This document shows, piece after piece, positions 11,901-43,666 of a stretch of 64,000 nucleotides of DNA. Made by a program: the position numbers and the translations under genes. Positions within the stretch are counted from its first letter, which is position 1; each line of letters opens with the position of its first letter. The DNA comes from Haematococcus lacustris (Eukaryota; Chlorophyta; Chlorophyceae; Chlamydomonadales; Haematococcaceae): NCBI GenBank assembly GCA_030144725.1, contig JASKMD010000014.1, positions 1,955,646 through 2,019,645 on the forward strand, written 5' to 3'. The notes under the pieces are model-generated. The model saw nothing but the letters and a program-made list of their open reading frames with translations, searched no databases and was not told the origin of the DNA.

Positions 11901-14900
11901 GCATGCCGTGAGCAATGGGCTCCTACTCTGTGTGCCAAGCGTGTGCCCAAATCCCTCTTGTGGCAGCCGTGGGTGCAGTTGTGTAGTCAGCCATGTGCTC
12001 CTACTCGGCAATTTATGTGTGCCAATCATGTGTGGCCATGCGCTCCTACTCTGCCAACCATGTGTGCATGGTCTAAACCCCTCGTGCCAGCTTTCATTAC
12101 AAAATCACCACCTCCTTCTCCTCCACCTCCAGGCATGCTTGTGACAGCACCACCTCCTCATCCACCCCCTTCAGTCCTGCATTGCTGTTCCCCCGGATGT
12201 ATGCGATCTTCTTCGCACTCTCCAGAGCTAGGCGGTTGCAGGACTTGGAGAAGATCTGGCCAAAAACTGACCAGTTCCGCTCAGCCGCTGCTGTGGTGAC
12301 GTGGGCAGAAAGCACAGCTGCCAGATGACAACAGCTGCCAGCTCGGTGAAGTGGGGAGCCATGTGCACTGACCAGAAGTGGCGCAGGTGGGTGGCCTTGG
12401 CCAGCTGCACACGCCCTCCCAAGAGCTTCTTTCGTGTGCTGAGCGCCTGGCAGATGTCTAACGGGCTGGGAGGGAGCACACTCATGTGCAGGCATGCGAG
12501 CTGCTCGCGCACTGTGCATGGTGCTTGCACGCTGTCAGCCAGGCGGGACAGACACAAGACCGCATCGTCCAGCTGCGTGCAGCCTGTCTGTGACATGTCC
12601 ATGCATGGGGCCCGCTCATGCTTGTGCACAGCCTTGGCAGTGAGGTAGGGGGAGGGCAGTGAGGTAGATGGGGTCCACTAGCAAGGCTGCTGGCCACGCG
12701 CACTGAAAGCGGTGCTCCACATGCTCTCGTATGCATCAGCCATCGCAACGAATGCCGGGTAACGCAGCGACTTACGGTCACACCCGCACGGTGACTTGTG
12801 CGTCCTGCGTCCTTGGCAATCTCGCAATTTTGTTGTCGCGTGCACGGTTCAAGCGCAGAAACTACGGTCAAACCTACGGTACTGTGCGGTCAACCGACGT
12901 ACTTACGGCTGCCTACGGATACACGGTCGGCGCACATGGTCGGGGTACTGTATATACGTACCTACTGTACCTACGGTTCTGGCCAACCCTATATGAAGTG
13001 CTATAGCAGCACCACTCACTGTACTCGACTGCCGCCTTTGACTGCGTCCTGTTCGTCAGCCTTGACACCACCATCAGATGGATGGTGTGAGGCAGCAGCA
13101 GCAGCAGCAGCAGCTTGGTCTTGCTCCCAGGCTTTGATCAGGACCTTGGCAGTGCCCACGATGACCTTGCGGGCGTGCAGGCTGACACGCTGAGGGTGGT
13201 CGGGGAAGCGGCAGGCCAGCCACCTGCTCAGCATGAACACTGTTAGGGTGACAATCAGGGCTGGGGAAGCCATCAGGCACGTGCACAGGCATGGTTCAAA
13301 ATCATGCTCTCACCATGATCTCACCCCTATAGCAGCCAGTGGTGTGATAGGGATGGGCGTTGGGGAAGGAGAGGTAGGCATGCAAGGCATCAGGCTCCAA
13401 GCAATCATCATGACGCTATCTTGGTGCCATTCATCATGGTATTGTAAGAGTGGCAACTGGCAGGCTAGGCCAATGTTAGGGTTAGGGTTAGGGTTGCCAC
13501 AGTTAGGGTTGCACAGGTACCGGCCACAGCCATTACCAGGGGCAGGTCAGGGAGGGGCAGGTCCCCCTCTGAGATCTATGGCCAATCTTATCCCCCTTGC
13601 ACCCCTGCCCCATGGCACCCTGAAACTGCCCTACGTACGTCCTTGCGCTGCCAACACACAGCTAACCTCCCTCCCAACGCAGCCCACCCCGTCTTGTCCC
13701 ACCCCACCCTGCCTGGCCCAGCGTCCCTCACCTCAGCCCCTCATAGCACCACTCCGGCAGCAGCAAGGCCAGCGTGGCCCAACGTGACTGACCGCCCACT
13801 TTGGACTGCACCCAGCAGGTCAGCCTCAGCGTCAAGCTCCCACAGCAAGCTGCTGACATGACAGGGCCATGTTTGGCTTTGTGTGAATAGGACGAAAATT
13901 AGAGCTGAACAGGATTTGAACCCAGAACCTCACAGTAGCCACCATGGCTAAAGTTGGCCGTAACACCATGTCAGCCCTTCACATAACAATAAAAAACCCA
14001 GTAAGAGCTGGTGACAAAGCCTGGGGTAACAAAGCATGGACCTTGCTGGTTTGGCGTTTAGGTGGGGTGCAGCGAGGCGTCAGGGCAAGGCACAGCATCA
14101 CCGTTGCGAAGACATTGTGGCAAGCGTCCACTAGCTCCTCTGGGCCGTAGGGCAGGCACTGCTGCTTGCTCCCCAGATCCTGGCCGCCTGCCCCCAGCAG
14201 TGCAGCCTTGCCTAGCTCCTTCTCCTGCAGGGACAAGAGCGAATCCCAGTACAAACAGGTTTGCACTACTACCTATGGGTAGAGTGCACCACTGCCACCA
14301 CAGATGAAGGCAACCAGGCCCGGAAACAAGCCACAACTCAGTGCCTGGTCATTCACTCTGTCACAGGCCATGATGCCTGCCCACAAGACACTGGTCTGAA
14401 TCATGGTCTGAATAAAGGCTCCCTTTGCTGTCTAGAGTAAGAGTAAGTGTGAGAATGAGGGCCTCGCTCTAAGGCAGCGCTCTTTGGATAAACACAGCAA
14501 AGCATTAAGCCACTGGCCGAACCTAAGAAGTTGGAGTCAAGACACGGGGAGCACAACCCCTGACGGGCTGGCTGAACATAGCCAACCTTGCTCCATCAGA
14601 CCCACAACACAGACCCGGCCATCAGGCCTCACAAAACTAAGATTCATACACAGGACCCACTGGGTCTCAGCCCTGAGTCGCAGCTTCACCAGCCCCATAC
14701 CAGGCTTGTGAGCTGCAGCAAAAGCAGGCGCTGGGCAGCTTGGCGCTGGCCTGGGCGACCAGGGAGGAAGGGCGGCCAGCAGAACTGGACAGGAACTTGA
14801 GAAACAGGGTCTCAACCCTGAGTCCGGTGCTGGGGTGACTGCCATGGCCAGCTCCCTGGCCACCCTTTTTACTCTGGCCCAGGCCAGTGCCAAGCTGCCC

Positions 14901-17024
14901 AGCGCCTGCTTTTGCTGCAGCTCACAAGCCTGGTATGGGGCTGGTGAAGCTGTGGCTCAGGGCTGAGACCCAGTGGGACCTGCTCACAGCCCGCTGCAGC
15001 CACCTGGGTAGCCCCCTCACACTGTGGGCTGAGGGCTTGCCCCATACCAGCCGTGCATTGCTGCAGCCCCATACCAGCCTTGCATAACTCAACAAAAGCT
15101 TGACAGAAGGCAGAGCCTTGCTGAGACCAGACCAGCTCACCGCGAGCTACCCGCTCACGCACAAAATGATGCAGGACATAAATGTGCTTGGAGCGAGCAA
15201 CGGGATAAAGCCAAGTCTGGTGCACTCCCTCCCCCTGACCTGGGTGTTGAAGGCCACGCCAAACACGCAGCTGCCCACCACATCCATGGTCAGGTCGCCC
15301 ATTAGGGGAGCAACGTTCACAATGGCACCGTCCCCTCCGCCTGCAGCCGTGATGCGAGCCAACCGCGCCAGCAGCCGGGCAACACACTGCGGGCAACAGG
15401 GCAGCAGCAGGTCAGGCAGGCTGAAGCTCAGCCCAGCCCCAGTGCAGCCACCCCTGACCCCTGACCCCTGACCCCTGTTCCCTGACCTGCTCCATGACCT
15501 CCAGGTGCAGGGCCAGCGCGTCCTTGTGCATGATGGCAGATTCAAACGCCTTGCGGGCAACACGCCAGGCTGGACCCCTGCAGCAAGACAGCGATGGCAC
15601 ACAACGCTCATCATGGCACCTGTCAGTGCCTGACCCTTTCTGCAATGCTGATGTATCAGCTGCTAGAGCGAGAAACAAGCAGCATGATGCAGCCACTGGC
15701 TTCCCCTTCAGGTCATGTAAGGGATGTTTCCATTAGACAGCAGCATGACATGAGGTGCGCTGAGAGTGTCAAAGTGGCAGCATCAGTTGCTAGCATCAGG
15801 AAGGCTCAGGGTCGGCGGAGAAGATGGTGCTATTCAACCGCCAAACATGCCCACTCCACGCCAACAGTTCTACAATTGAGTGGCTTCAGCTGCTGACGAT
15901 GCGTGAGCGAAGTGGTGGGGTTGACAACCCTGACAAATCTTGCAAAGGGTCAGCCAATAACAAGCAGCTTAGACATCAGCACATGAGCCGCAATGCAATA
16001 TCATTGCCGTCACGTATCAGCTTTCTATGGCTGCATGCAGTCTTGAGTTCGCTTGTACCTGAGTTCCTCTTGAGTGGTGGCCTCTATGTGGCTGTGGCAA
16101 AGCTCTGGCAGTGCCTGCTGCTGCTGCTGCTGCTGCTGCTGTCAGAGGCCAGCCCCCCCCCCCCACCCACCCACCCCCTCTTCCCCCACGCATGCTCACT
16201 TAAGTCCTAACAGACTCAGGTCGAGCATGGGCTGTGACTCATCGTCTAGGAGCGCAATGAACTTGACGCTGGGGCGAATCAAGAGCCGGGACAGCAAGCG
16301 CCTGCCAACCTCTGCGATGAACGACCCAAGGCCGACAAAAAGAGTGGGAGACCAGGTGTTGATCCCTGCACCTGCCATTGCATTTGCTAGAGCAACCTCT
16401 CATTACACAAGTGTGACTCTTGAATTGGGTCTCTACATGAGGCGCATGGAAAATGCATAGACATAGATGTGCATTGACCATGTAAGCCATGCCCAACCTC
16501 AAATACCTGGCGTCCCCACAATAACCCAAGGCCGTGAGCCGTACCAAAACTGCGGCGCAGGGGGTTCATGCCAGAGTGGTCAGCTAGTAATTGGCAAAGG
16601 GTGCAAAGGGAGTGCTGGCCCAGCCAGCACAAGGAAGCTGTTCAAGGCTAATGCAACATGCCATGGAATGTATCTGAGCCAAAGCTTACACGGAATAGAG
16701 GCCCATACTTCTGTTGAGCTGCGAGCAAGAAGGTCGTAATGTCCTTGCCGTGTCCAGCGATGGAAGGAAGGTTGCCAACCAAAGGCTGACCCACAGGCCC
16801 AGGAACGTGACGGTACCTCCAGCGTTTATCCACGTAGAAGACAAAGTACGCGACCTGCGGTTGCCGCGCAGCAGGAGGCCGGCGCAGTAGGGACAGGGGC
16901 AGAGGGGCGTTCTTCGCATCTTATGCGACTTTTCGCGGATAACCCGAGCCATCCGCATCGCACACACCGCGACGCCTACGCCAACGACAGTCCAGGCAAC
17001 GACTGACGCCGCGGATCCTTCCAT
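8970..17024 (-). CDS. Cytochrome P450, tandem copy A
   Basis: Complete multi-exon haem-thiolate monooxygenase. The ATG at 17024 opens a hydrophobic N-terminal anchor. Next come YVDKRWRYRHVPGPVGQP (proline hinge, about 16830), a B-region exon ending near 16200, the C helix WRVARKAF (about 15560), NVAPLMGDLTMDVVGS (about 15310), KELGKAALLGAG (about 14230), an exon at about 13232-13020, the I helix AGYETTTTALTF (about 11170), a linker exon (about 10770-10615), the ExxR K helix DEAMRLYPP (about 9700), the PERH region (about 9450-9320) and a haem loop rebuilt across the last junction as FGHGARSCPG. Stop at 8970-8972. The first exon and the hinge exon lie in different frames, so an intron or frameshift is needed there. 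Introns hold a hAT fragment and an inverted repeat absent from copy B. Substrate unknown. Confidence 0.85.
12097..12630 (-). pseudogene. hAT-family transposase C-terminal fragment, frameshifted
   Basis: Two overlapping minus frames together match the hAT dimerisation region. One reads HFWSVHMAPHFTELAAVVIW (about 12400-12320). After a one-base frame change the other reads TTAAAERNWSVFGQIFSK, then NRLALESAKKIAYIRGN, with a stop at 12097. The pattern A-x-E-R-x-[FW]-S followed by RNRL is diagnostic of hAT elements. No N-terminal BED finger or RNase H core is visible. It lies in an intron of P450 A between the I-helix exon and the 13.2-kb exon; the matching intron of P450 B is short and lacks it. 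Confidence 0.8.
13475..13508. repeat. Internal TTAGGG tract
   Basis: Three to four TTAGGG units followed by another GTTAGGGTT just after, inside a P450 A intron. TTAGGG-type telomeres are known from part of the Chlamydomonadales, so this is likely an interstitial telomeric repeat. Confidence 0.8.
14652..14981. repeat. Inverted repeat with 105-bp arms
   Basis: The arm at 14652-14756 is the reverse complement of 14877-14981 with about four mismatches; the spacer is about 120 bp. Fragments of the same sequence (AGCCCCATACCAG) recur near 15045-15080. It lies in an intron of P450 A, and P450 B lacks it. It would fold into a long RNA hairpin if transcribed. Possible foldback or MITE-like element. 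Confidence 0.9.
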
Positions 17025-17825
17025 TGCTGCACGGGGAGGTGCGACGTGCACAGCTCCAAGGACGATCGGCCGGCTCTATCCAGGGCGCACGGTTCGCATA
17101 TGTAGGCCAACAGGAGCTTCGCGTCAGCGTCTTGGCAGATGCCGCCATTTGTGGTGTTTTGGTCATTTGCCACTCAATCACGCAAACCACGCGAAGCTGG
17201 CTACCCTAGTCACCGAAATATGCAGTCTGGAGCCTCATTTCAGCTGCGCGGAAGGAGCAGGAGCAGCAGGAGAAGCGTCGCCCGACACGTGTTATCGCAA
17301 CAGAGGTGGCTGGAGCCGGCCCGAGCGCGGTGGCCGGAGCCGGCCCGGATCTGGGGACGCTCCGGGCGGTGACAGAGCCGGTGTGACAGGTTGATCTTGT
17401 CTGCCGGCTCGATGCGCATTGCCGAGATGACGACAGCAAAGTCGTCATGCGTACAGGTAGGCAGGGGCGGAGTATGGCGTTCGAGTCCTTGTCAGATGGG
17501 GTCGATTCCCTGCCACGTAAGGTGTACATGCATATGGTTGCGTGGCCGCAGTTGGTGTATTTACCGACTGGGCCACTGACCGCGCGAGGGCGCGGCATCG
17601 CACCAAATGATAGAAAAGAGTGAGAATAGCACGGAAACACACGCTGGAGTGATGCTTGACCCCTGCTGGTCCTGTTGCTTCATTCGGTTTTGGTCCTGCA
17701 GCTGCATCTTCGGGCACACCAACTGTCACTTTAATGACGAGCACCTTGCCATTCTTCTTGCATGTGCAGCCATTCAACTGAATTGTGCAACCGTGCATCA
17801 TGTGCTTGCCACCACCATCTCCAAC
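17025..17825. other. Upstream region of P450 copy A
   Basis: No gene recognised. It contains a GC-rich direct repeat (GGAGCCGGCCCG twice, about 17310-17346). Promoter elements of the minus-strand P450 A should lie here, but none is recognisable. Confidence 0.5.
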
Positions 17826-18298
17826 GCCCCGCCCCGCCCCGCCCCGCCCCGCCCCGCCCCGCCCCGCCCCGCCCCGCCCCGCCCCGCCCCGCCCCGCCCC
17901 GCCCCGCCCCGCCCCGCCCCGCCCCGCCCCGCCCCGCCCCGCCCCGCCCCGCCCCGCCCCGCCCCGCCCCGCCCCGCCCCGCCCCGCCCCGCCCCGCCCC
18001 GCCCCGCCCCGCCCCGCCCCGCCCCGCCCCGCCCCGCCCCGCCCCGCCCCGCCCCGCCCCGCCCCGCCCCGCCCCGCCCCGCCCCGCCCCGCCCCGCCCC
18101 GCCCCGCCCCGCCCCGCCCCGCCCCGCCCCGCCCCGCCCCGCCCCGCCCCGCCCCGCCCCGCCCCGCCCCGCCCCGCCCCGCCCCGCCCCGCCCCGCCCC
18201 GCCCCGCCCCGCCCCGCCCCGCCCCGCCCCGCCCCGCCCCGCCCCGCCCCGCCCCGCCCCGCCCCGCCCCGCCCCGCCCCGCCCCGCCCCGCCCCGCC
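17826..18298. repeat. Pure CCCCG pentanucleotide satellite
   Basis: About 95 uninterrupted CCCCG units. The array stops exactly where homology to the 3' flank of P450 A begins (ATGAACAACATTAATTGACA), so it marks one border of the P450 tandem duplication. Confidence 0.97.
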
Positions 18299-18406
18299 GA
18301 AATGAACAACATTAATTGACACTGACGAGACCGACACCCGCAACAACGCCTGACGAATCGACGACGAGTGACGATCCAAGAAATCCAAGAGATCCAAGGG
18401 ATAAGT

Positions 18407-21400
18407 TCATGCGCAGGCACGGTTGTGAACACGCAGCCACATGCCCCCCACGGGGGTCGTCGTCAGCCCGGTCCATGTGCGCACTGGGTGTTCCTGCATC
18501 GGGGCCAGCTCGAAACTGAACTGGCGAACCATCCGGACCAGCGCCACTCGCGCCTCCTGCATCGCGAACCGCGCTCCTGGGCAACTCCTGCGTTCAACGA
18601 CCCGCATCAAACCACAGCTCAGGACACAGCTGTTGTGCACGTCAACATTGTGCGGCGCAATCTGCAACGATGCCGCGGCGTCGCGTTGGGAGCCGCAAGA
18701 CGCCACACGAGGAGCAATAGGTCGCACCGACCTATGCCTACACAAGCGACGGCATTCCTAGCGCGCCCACCTTGCGCCGTGGCCAAAGGGCATAAAGCTG
18801 GCCTTGGCGGCTGCGTCCATGGCGTCGGGGTGGCCGGCCAAGTGGCGCTCCGGCTTGAACTCGGCAACGTCCGGCCAAACGTCCGCGTCGTGGTGGTAGG
18901 AGTAGATGGGCATGTACAGAAACGTATGAGCTGGAATCCTGCAACATTTCACAATTATTCCAAGGCCTCCTGGCCATCCCAACGCACTGCTTTTGAAGGC
19001 ATTGCAGCCACCCCAGCCCCCATGCTTGGTGCATGAGTGTTGTTGCAGGCGGCACCAGCTGTGGGTGCTAGTGTGGCAGCATGTGCACCTGTGGCCCGCG
19101 ACCTCAATGTCCTCGGGTGGGGAGCGCAGGGCGGAGGCCGCAGGCGGGTACAAGCGCATGGCCTCGTCCAACACGGCACAAGCGTAGGGGAAGGAGGCAG
19201 CCACCTCCTCAGCTGTCAGCCCCACACCTGATGGAAGGGGCGCAGGCGGCACGCAGGTTGGGGCGCGCTCGGCATGGGTGAGTGCCGCGTAGTGCAGTGC
19301 TGGGCCTGCCACCTCCACGACCCTTAACGACCCCATCACTATAGCAAGATTTCTTTACAACATGCCCATAGCACTGGGCCTCAACACCACATTTCCCACA
19401 TTGCCCCGCCCACCCCGCCCCGCCCCAGCCTGGCTGAGCTGTGATGGTGGCGTGCAGCGCCTTGTGCCCCTCAGGCTGACCCAGGCCTATTGAGCCACCC
19501 CTGGCCCCCTCACCTGCAGGAGCCAGCTCAGGGCGGGCAGCAGGGTGGGCAGCAGGGCGGGCAGCAGGGCGGGCATGGGCCTGCTGGTGTGCTACGGGGT
19601 CACAGTCCACTCCCTTGGCTGCTGTGGAAGCCGGGGTGTTCAGGGTCAGGGCCAGCAGCTCCCCCTGACTGTCCACCTCAACCTGGGCAGAGGGGCAGCG
19701 GGGGGACAGGGGGGCAGGAAAGCGGCAGCTGGGGAGAAGCTGGGGGGAGGCTGGGTGTGCAGGCAAGCAGACAGCATCAGGCTGGGCACTGCAGCAGTCA
19801 GCCTTGACAGTTGGCTCCGACCAGGAGTGATAAGTGAGCAGGAGGGGAAGGAGAGCCTCAAGCTGTGCCCTGTTCATGCAGTGGTGTGTATACTGGTTCA
19901 GCTGCATCAGGGTGGACAGGTGGGTGGGCACACAGGCAGCACGATGGTGGTCCACAGGCAGTCACATGGCTAGGTGGCGGGATGTCGGCCGGGCTGGATG
20001 TCCCAACCCTACTGACACTACAATGTTCAAACATGGCATAGGTGAATCCTGTTCATGCACACAGCTGATCAGCTTCATTGGCGCAGGCGACAGTACAGGA
20101 CGGCGAAACTGCCATGAGAGTCAGGGGATACCATGGAGCAGGCAGCTTCAGCCAGCAGTGGCCAGGTAATCCAGCAGCCTTACCCATCCACACCCGCCAT
20201 TTGCTGCCGCCACCCCTACCTACCCCTGCCCTGCCCACAACAGCTTGTCACGATGGGCTGGCCCTGGCCTGACCTGACCTGCAGCTTGCGCTGGGCCTCA
20301 GGGTTGGCAGCCAGGCAGTACAGGGTGAAGGTCAGGGCGGTGGCCGTGGTCTCATATCCAGCCAGCAGGAACACGTGGATCTGTGCCATGACCTGCTGCA
20401 AATCCAAGCTGGTGCCAGTGGTCAGGTCCCGCCCTTTCAGCAGCAGCCCCAGGAAGCTCTTCTCACTGCAGACACAGCCCAGGAGGGCAGCCAGCAGCAG
20501 CACCAGCGGTGTAGGTGAAGGCATTCATCGTGCATACAGTCAGGTGGGGAGGCAGGAGGGCAGGCAAGAAGGCAGGCGGGGTAGGTGGACGCATGGGTGG
20601 GTGGGTGGGTGGGTGGGCGGGTGGGTGGGTGGGTGGGTGAACGTGAGAGGCAGTCGGTCGGTATATGCTGCTGCAAGCTGAAGAGTGGTTGCAGGGTTTG
20701 CAGGCACACATTGAGATGGACAGGAGTGCTGACAATGCAGGCAGGCAGGGGTGGTAGGCAGGGGGAGCAGGGATACACAAGGCCAAGCTGGCACATTGAC
20801 ATAGACGTCAATGCCGCGCGGGCGGGCGGGCGGGCGGGCGGGCGGGCGGGCGGGCGGGCGGGCGGGCGGGCGGGCGGGCGGGCAGGCAAGGGCCAGGCAG
20901 TGAGTCAGGTAGTGGCCGTGGTGTGCAGCACCTTCCTCCAGCAGCACCACTCACTGCACTCGACCGCCAGCTTTGACTCCGCTCTGCTCAGCAGCCCTGA
21001 CGCCACCTTTCGAGGCGTGGTGGGAGGCTGCTGCTGCCGTCGCCACTGCCGCCTCCGCTTGGTCTTGCTCCCAGGCTTTGATCAGCGCCTTGGCAGTGCC
21101 CACGATGACCTTGCGGGTGTGGAGGCTGACGCGTTGAGGGGGGTCGGGGAAGCGGCAAGCCAGCCACCTGCTCAACCAGCCAGTCACGGAAGGCCAGGGA
21201 GTGAGAAGCTGGTGGGAAGCTGGAGGCTGAATAGCTGCAGGGGGTCAGGGAACAGGTCAGCATGGAGATGGGTGCGGTGCCGTTCAGGGCTGAAGGTTAA
21301 GGGTCTTCTGAAAAGGATTGTGTACAGGCACAATTCACAGGAAAGGTGAAGGTCACTCCCTGTTGTGTGCATGTCAAACCCACGTAGCAGCAGTAGGCGG

Positions 21401-24125
21401 TGTGGCTATGGGTTGGGCGCAGGGATGGGCGCAGGGAGGGAGAGGCAGGCATGCTGGGCATCAGGCTCCCAGCCTTCATTGTGATCAAACCCAACATTGC
21501 ATCATCACAGCATTACAGTGAGACCTGCCTGTCACCTATCCTATCCCCCTTGCACCCCTGCCCCATGGTACCTTGCTCACACCTTGCTCACACCTTGCTC
21601 ATCTCCCTCCGGCGCATCCTATCCTTTTTGCACCCCTGCCTCATGGCACCCTGAAACTGCCCTATGCACGGCCTTGCGCTGCCAACACACAGCTGCTTCC
21701 CTCCCAACGCAGCCCACCCCATTCCGTCCCACCCCACCCTGCAAAGAGGCGGTCCCTCCTGACACCACCCTCAGACCAGCACCAGGTCAGGTCACCCTGC
21801 CTGGCCCAGCGTCCCTCACCTCAGCCCCTCATAGCACCACTCCGGCAGCAGCAAGGCCAGCGTGGTCCAACGTGACTGACCGCCCACTTTTGACTGCACC
21901 CAGCAGGTCAGCCTCAGTGTCAAGCTCCCACAGCAAGCTGCTGACATGACAGGGCCATGTTTGGCTCGATGTGCTGAGCAGCAAAGAGAATCTGGAGTCC
22001 AGCAGGGATTGAACCCAGAACCTCACAGCAGCCAGGGACCTGGGACCTCATAGCACAATCCGTTCACGACCCCTGATAATCCTTGACCTGGGGACAGGGG
22101 ACACAGCTGGTGGAAGAACAGCTGCTGCCTGGGGTGAGGTGGCAGGGGGCAGAAGTGGCAGTGGTGGCTCAGGGCTAGAGGTGCAGGGTGTCAGGGCGCA
22201 GCAGAGCATCACCGTTGCAAAGGCGTTGTGGCATGCCTCCACTAGCTCTTCTGGGCTGAAGGGCAGGCACTGCTGCTGGCTCCCCACTTCCTGGCCACCC
22301 GCCCCCAGCAGTGCAGCCTTTCCTAGCTCCTTCTCCTGCAGTGACAGAAGCGAATCCCCAAACAAAAACGTTATGTACTACTGCCTATGGGTAGAGTGCA
22401 CCACTGCCACCACAGATGAAGGCAACCAGGCCCGGAAATAAGCCACAACTCAGTGCCTGGTCATTCACTCTGTCACAGGCCATGATGCCTGCCCACAAGA
22501 CACTGGTATGAATCATGGTATGAATAAAGGCTCACGACAACTCCCTCTTGCAACCAACTACATCCCTGCTTGCCCCCTGCTCACGACAGAGGATGAACAC
22601 GACAAGACGCCTCATTGCCTGACTGGCTTGCGGCTCAGGCTCACTGGCTCAGGGGCAGAGTGCTGGCGGGCAATCTTCTCCTATCTCTTTGCCAGGCAGA
22701 GCTGCCATCCCTCCCCCTGACCTGGGTGTTGAAGGCCACACCAAACGCACAGCTGCCAATCACATCCAGGGTCAGGTCGCCCATGAGGGGCGCCACGTTC
22801 ACAATGGCACCGTCCCCTCCGCCTGCAGCCGTGGCGCGAGCCAACCGGGCCAGCAGCCGGGCAACACACTGCGGGCAACAGGCAGCAGCAGGTCAGGCAG
22901 GCTAAGCTCAGCCCAGCCCCAGTGCAGCCACCCCTGAGCCCTGAGCCCTGACCCCTGACCCCTGACCTGCTCCATGACCTCCAGGTGCAGGGCCAGCGCG
23001 TCCTTGTGCATGATGGCAGATTCAAACGCCTTGCGGGCAACACGCCAGGCTGGACCCCTGCAGCAAGACAGCGATGACAGGCGGCACTTATCATGGCACC
23101 TGTCAGTGCCTGGCCCTTTCCCGTTCCCTGATAGGGGCGCTCACTTCAGGCCTATGAGGCTCAGGTCGTTCATGGGCTGCGTCTCGTTGTCAAGCAGCGC
23201 GGCAAACTTAATGCTGGGGCGAATCATCAGCCGGGACAGCAGGCGCCTTGCCACCTCTGCAGTACAAAATGCAGCAAAACGTTATCGATGAGTAGGAAAC
23301 CAGGAGTTGATCCCTGTGAAAAATGGAGTTGATTCATCGCAGTGAACAACACAACAGATGGGACACTCATATGGAGCAGGGGGTTAGGACTTGGACCCTG
23401 CACCTCCACCTGCACCTGCAGTGCTAAAGCGACTGCCAGACACCCAATCCCAGCAGTCAAGTCTCACTCATCACTCTGTGCATGGATGTGCATGGACCAT
23501 GTGAACCATGCTCAACCTCACATACCTGGCTTTCCCACCATCACCCATGGCCTTGAGCCGTACCAAATCTGCGGTGCAGGGAGGTCAGGCCAGGGTGATC
23601 TGGTGGTCATTGGCTAAGGTGGCAAGCATAATGTCTCCCTCAAAAGCAGAGAGCTTGGCACCTATGTAACACGGTCATGGGCATGTCCAGTACTGTGTGT
23701 GCTGGAGCTTTGAACAGACTTAGGGCAATGCTAGGCAACCAGCACCAGTGAGTAACTGAGGCATATGCAACATGACATGGAGAATGATGGGGCCAAGGCT
23801 TACACGGAATAGAGGCCCATACTTCTGTTGGGCTGCGAGCAAGAAGGTCGTGATGTCCTTGCCATGTCCAGCGATGGAAGGAAGGTTCCCAACCAAAGGC
23901 TGACCCACAGGCCCAGGAATGTGACGGTACCTCCAGCGTTTATCCACGTAGAAGACAAAGTACGCGACCTGCGATTGCCGCGCAGCAGGGGCCCGGCGCA
24001 GTAGGGGCAGGGGCAGGGGGGCGTTTTTTGCCGCTAAGCCGGGTTGTGGGTATCGCACACACTAAGACGAAGCCGCCCGCAACAGTCCAGGCCAGGACTG
24101 GCGCCCAGGAAGCGGGTCCTTCCAT
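18407..24125 (-). CDS. Cytochrome P450, tandem copy B
   Basis: Paralogue of copy A with the same exon order in a shorter span. ATG at 24125, hydrophobic N-terminus, YVDKRWRYRHIPGPVGQP (about 23930), EVARRLLSRLMIRPSIKF (about 23250), C helix WRVARKAF (about 23050), MGDLTLDVIGSCAFG (about 22780), KELGKAALLGAGG (about 22330), exon at about 21170-20960, I helix AGYETTATALTF (about 20350), K helix DEAMRLYPP (about 19160), PERH exon (about 18930-18780) and a last exon giving the haem loop FGHGARSCPG; stop at 18407-18409. All P450 hallmark residues are intact. Membrane-anchored monooxygenase; substrate and CYP family not determined. As in copy A, the anchor exon and the hinge exon are out of frame, so an intron is required there or the same shift predates the duplication. 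Confidence 0.85.
20592..20884. repeat. GGGT and GGGC tetranucleotide arrays
   Basis: GTGG/GGGT units at about 20592-20639 and a pure GGGC array at about 20818-20884, both in the P450 B intron that corresponds to the hAT-bearing intron of copy A. Confidence 0.9.
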
Positions 24126-24562
24126 CGCTGTGTTGTGCTCTTAGAGCAGGGTTGTGAGGCTGCAGCGAAAGATATTAAGATCCGCACAAGTCCGAGGGCG
24201 ATGAGGATACCTGGTTGCGTTGTGGTCACCCTATCACAAAAGCCAGTTACCCAATCACACAGCTCATGCAAACCCTAAACGCACGAACTATGAAGCTCCT
24301 TAACCCTCGTCACTGTGAGAGCCGACCGAGTGCGGCAGCGGCAGAGGCGGCAGCCTCCAAGCGGCCGAGTATGCAGTCCGCCATAGGGCGGGACGCCAAT
24401 ATCATGCCTCAATTGCTGATGTCATTAAGTAACCCCCGCCATTATACCCGCCCTTCTTAACACTCACTCACACTAACAGTCGTTATTACTGTCTACTCTC
24501 TCACGTTGCAAGCAAACTGCAGCACCAACACCACTCGCGAGTCGGCACATGGCGCATCAGTT
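24126..24562. other. Intergenic between P450 B start and separase end
   Basis: 437 bp without a gene. It should hold the promoter of the minus-strand P450 B and the 3' end of the minus-strand separase gene. No TGTAA signal was seen on the minus strand downstream of the separase stop. Confidence 0.6.
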
Positions 24563-43666
<19,104 letters not shown>

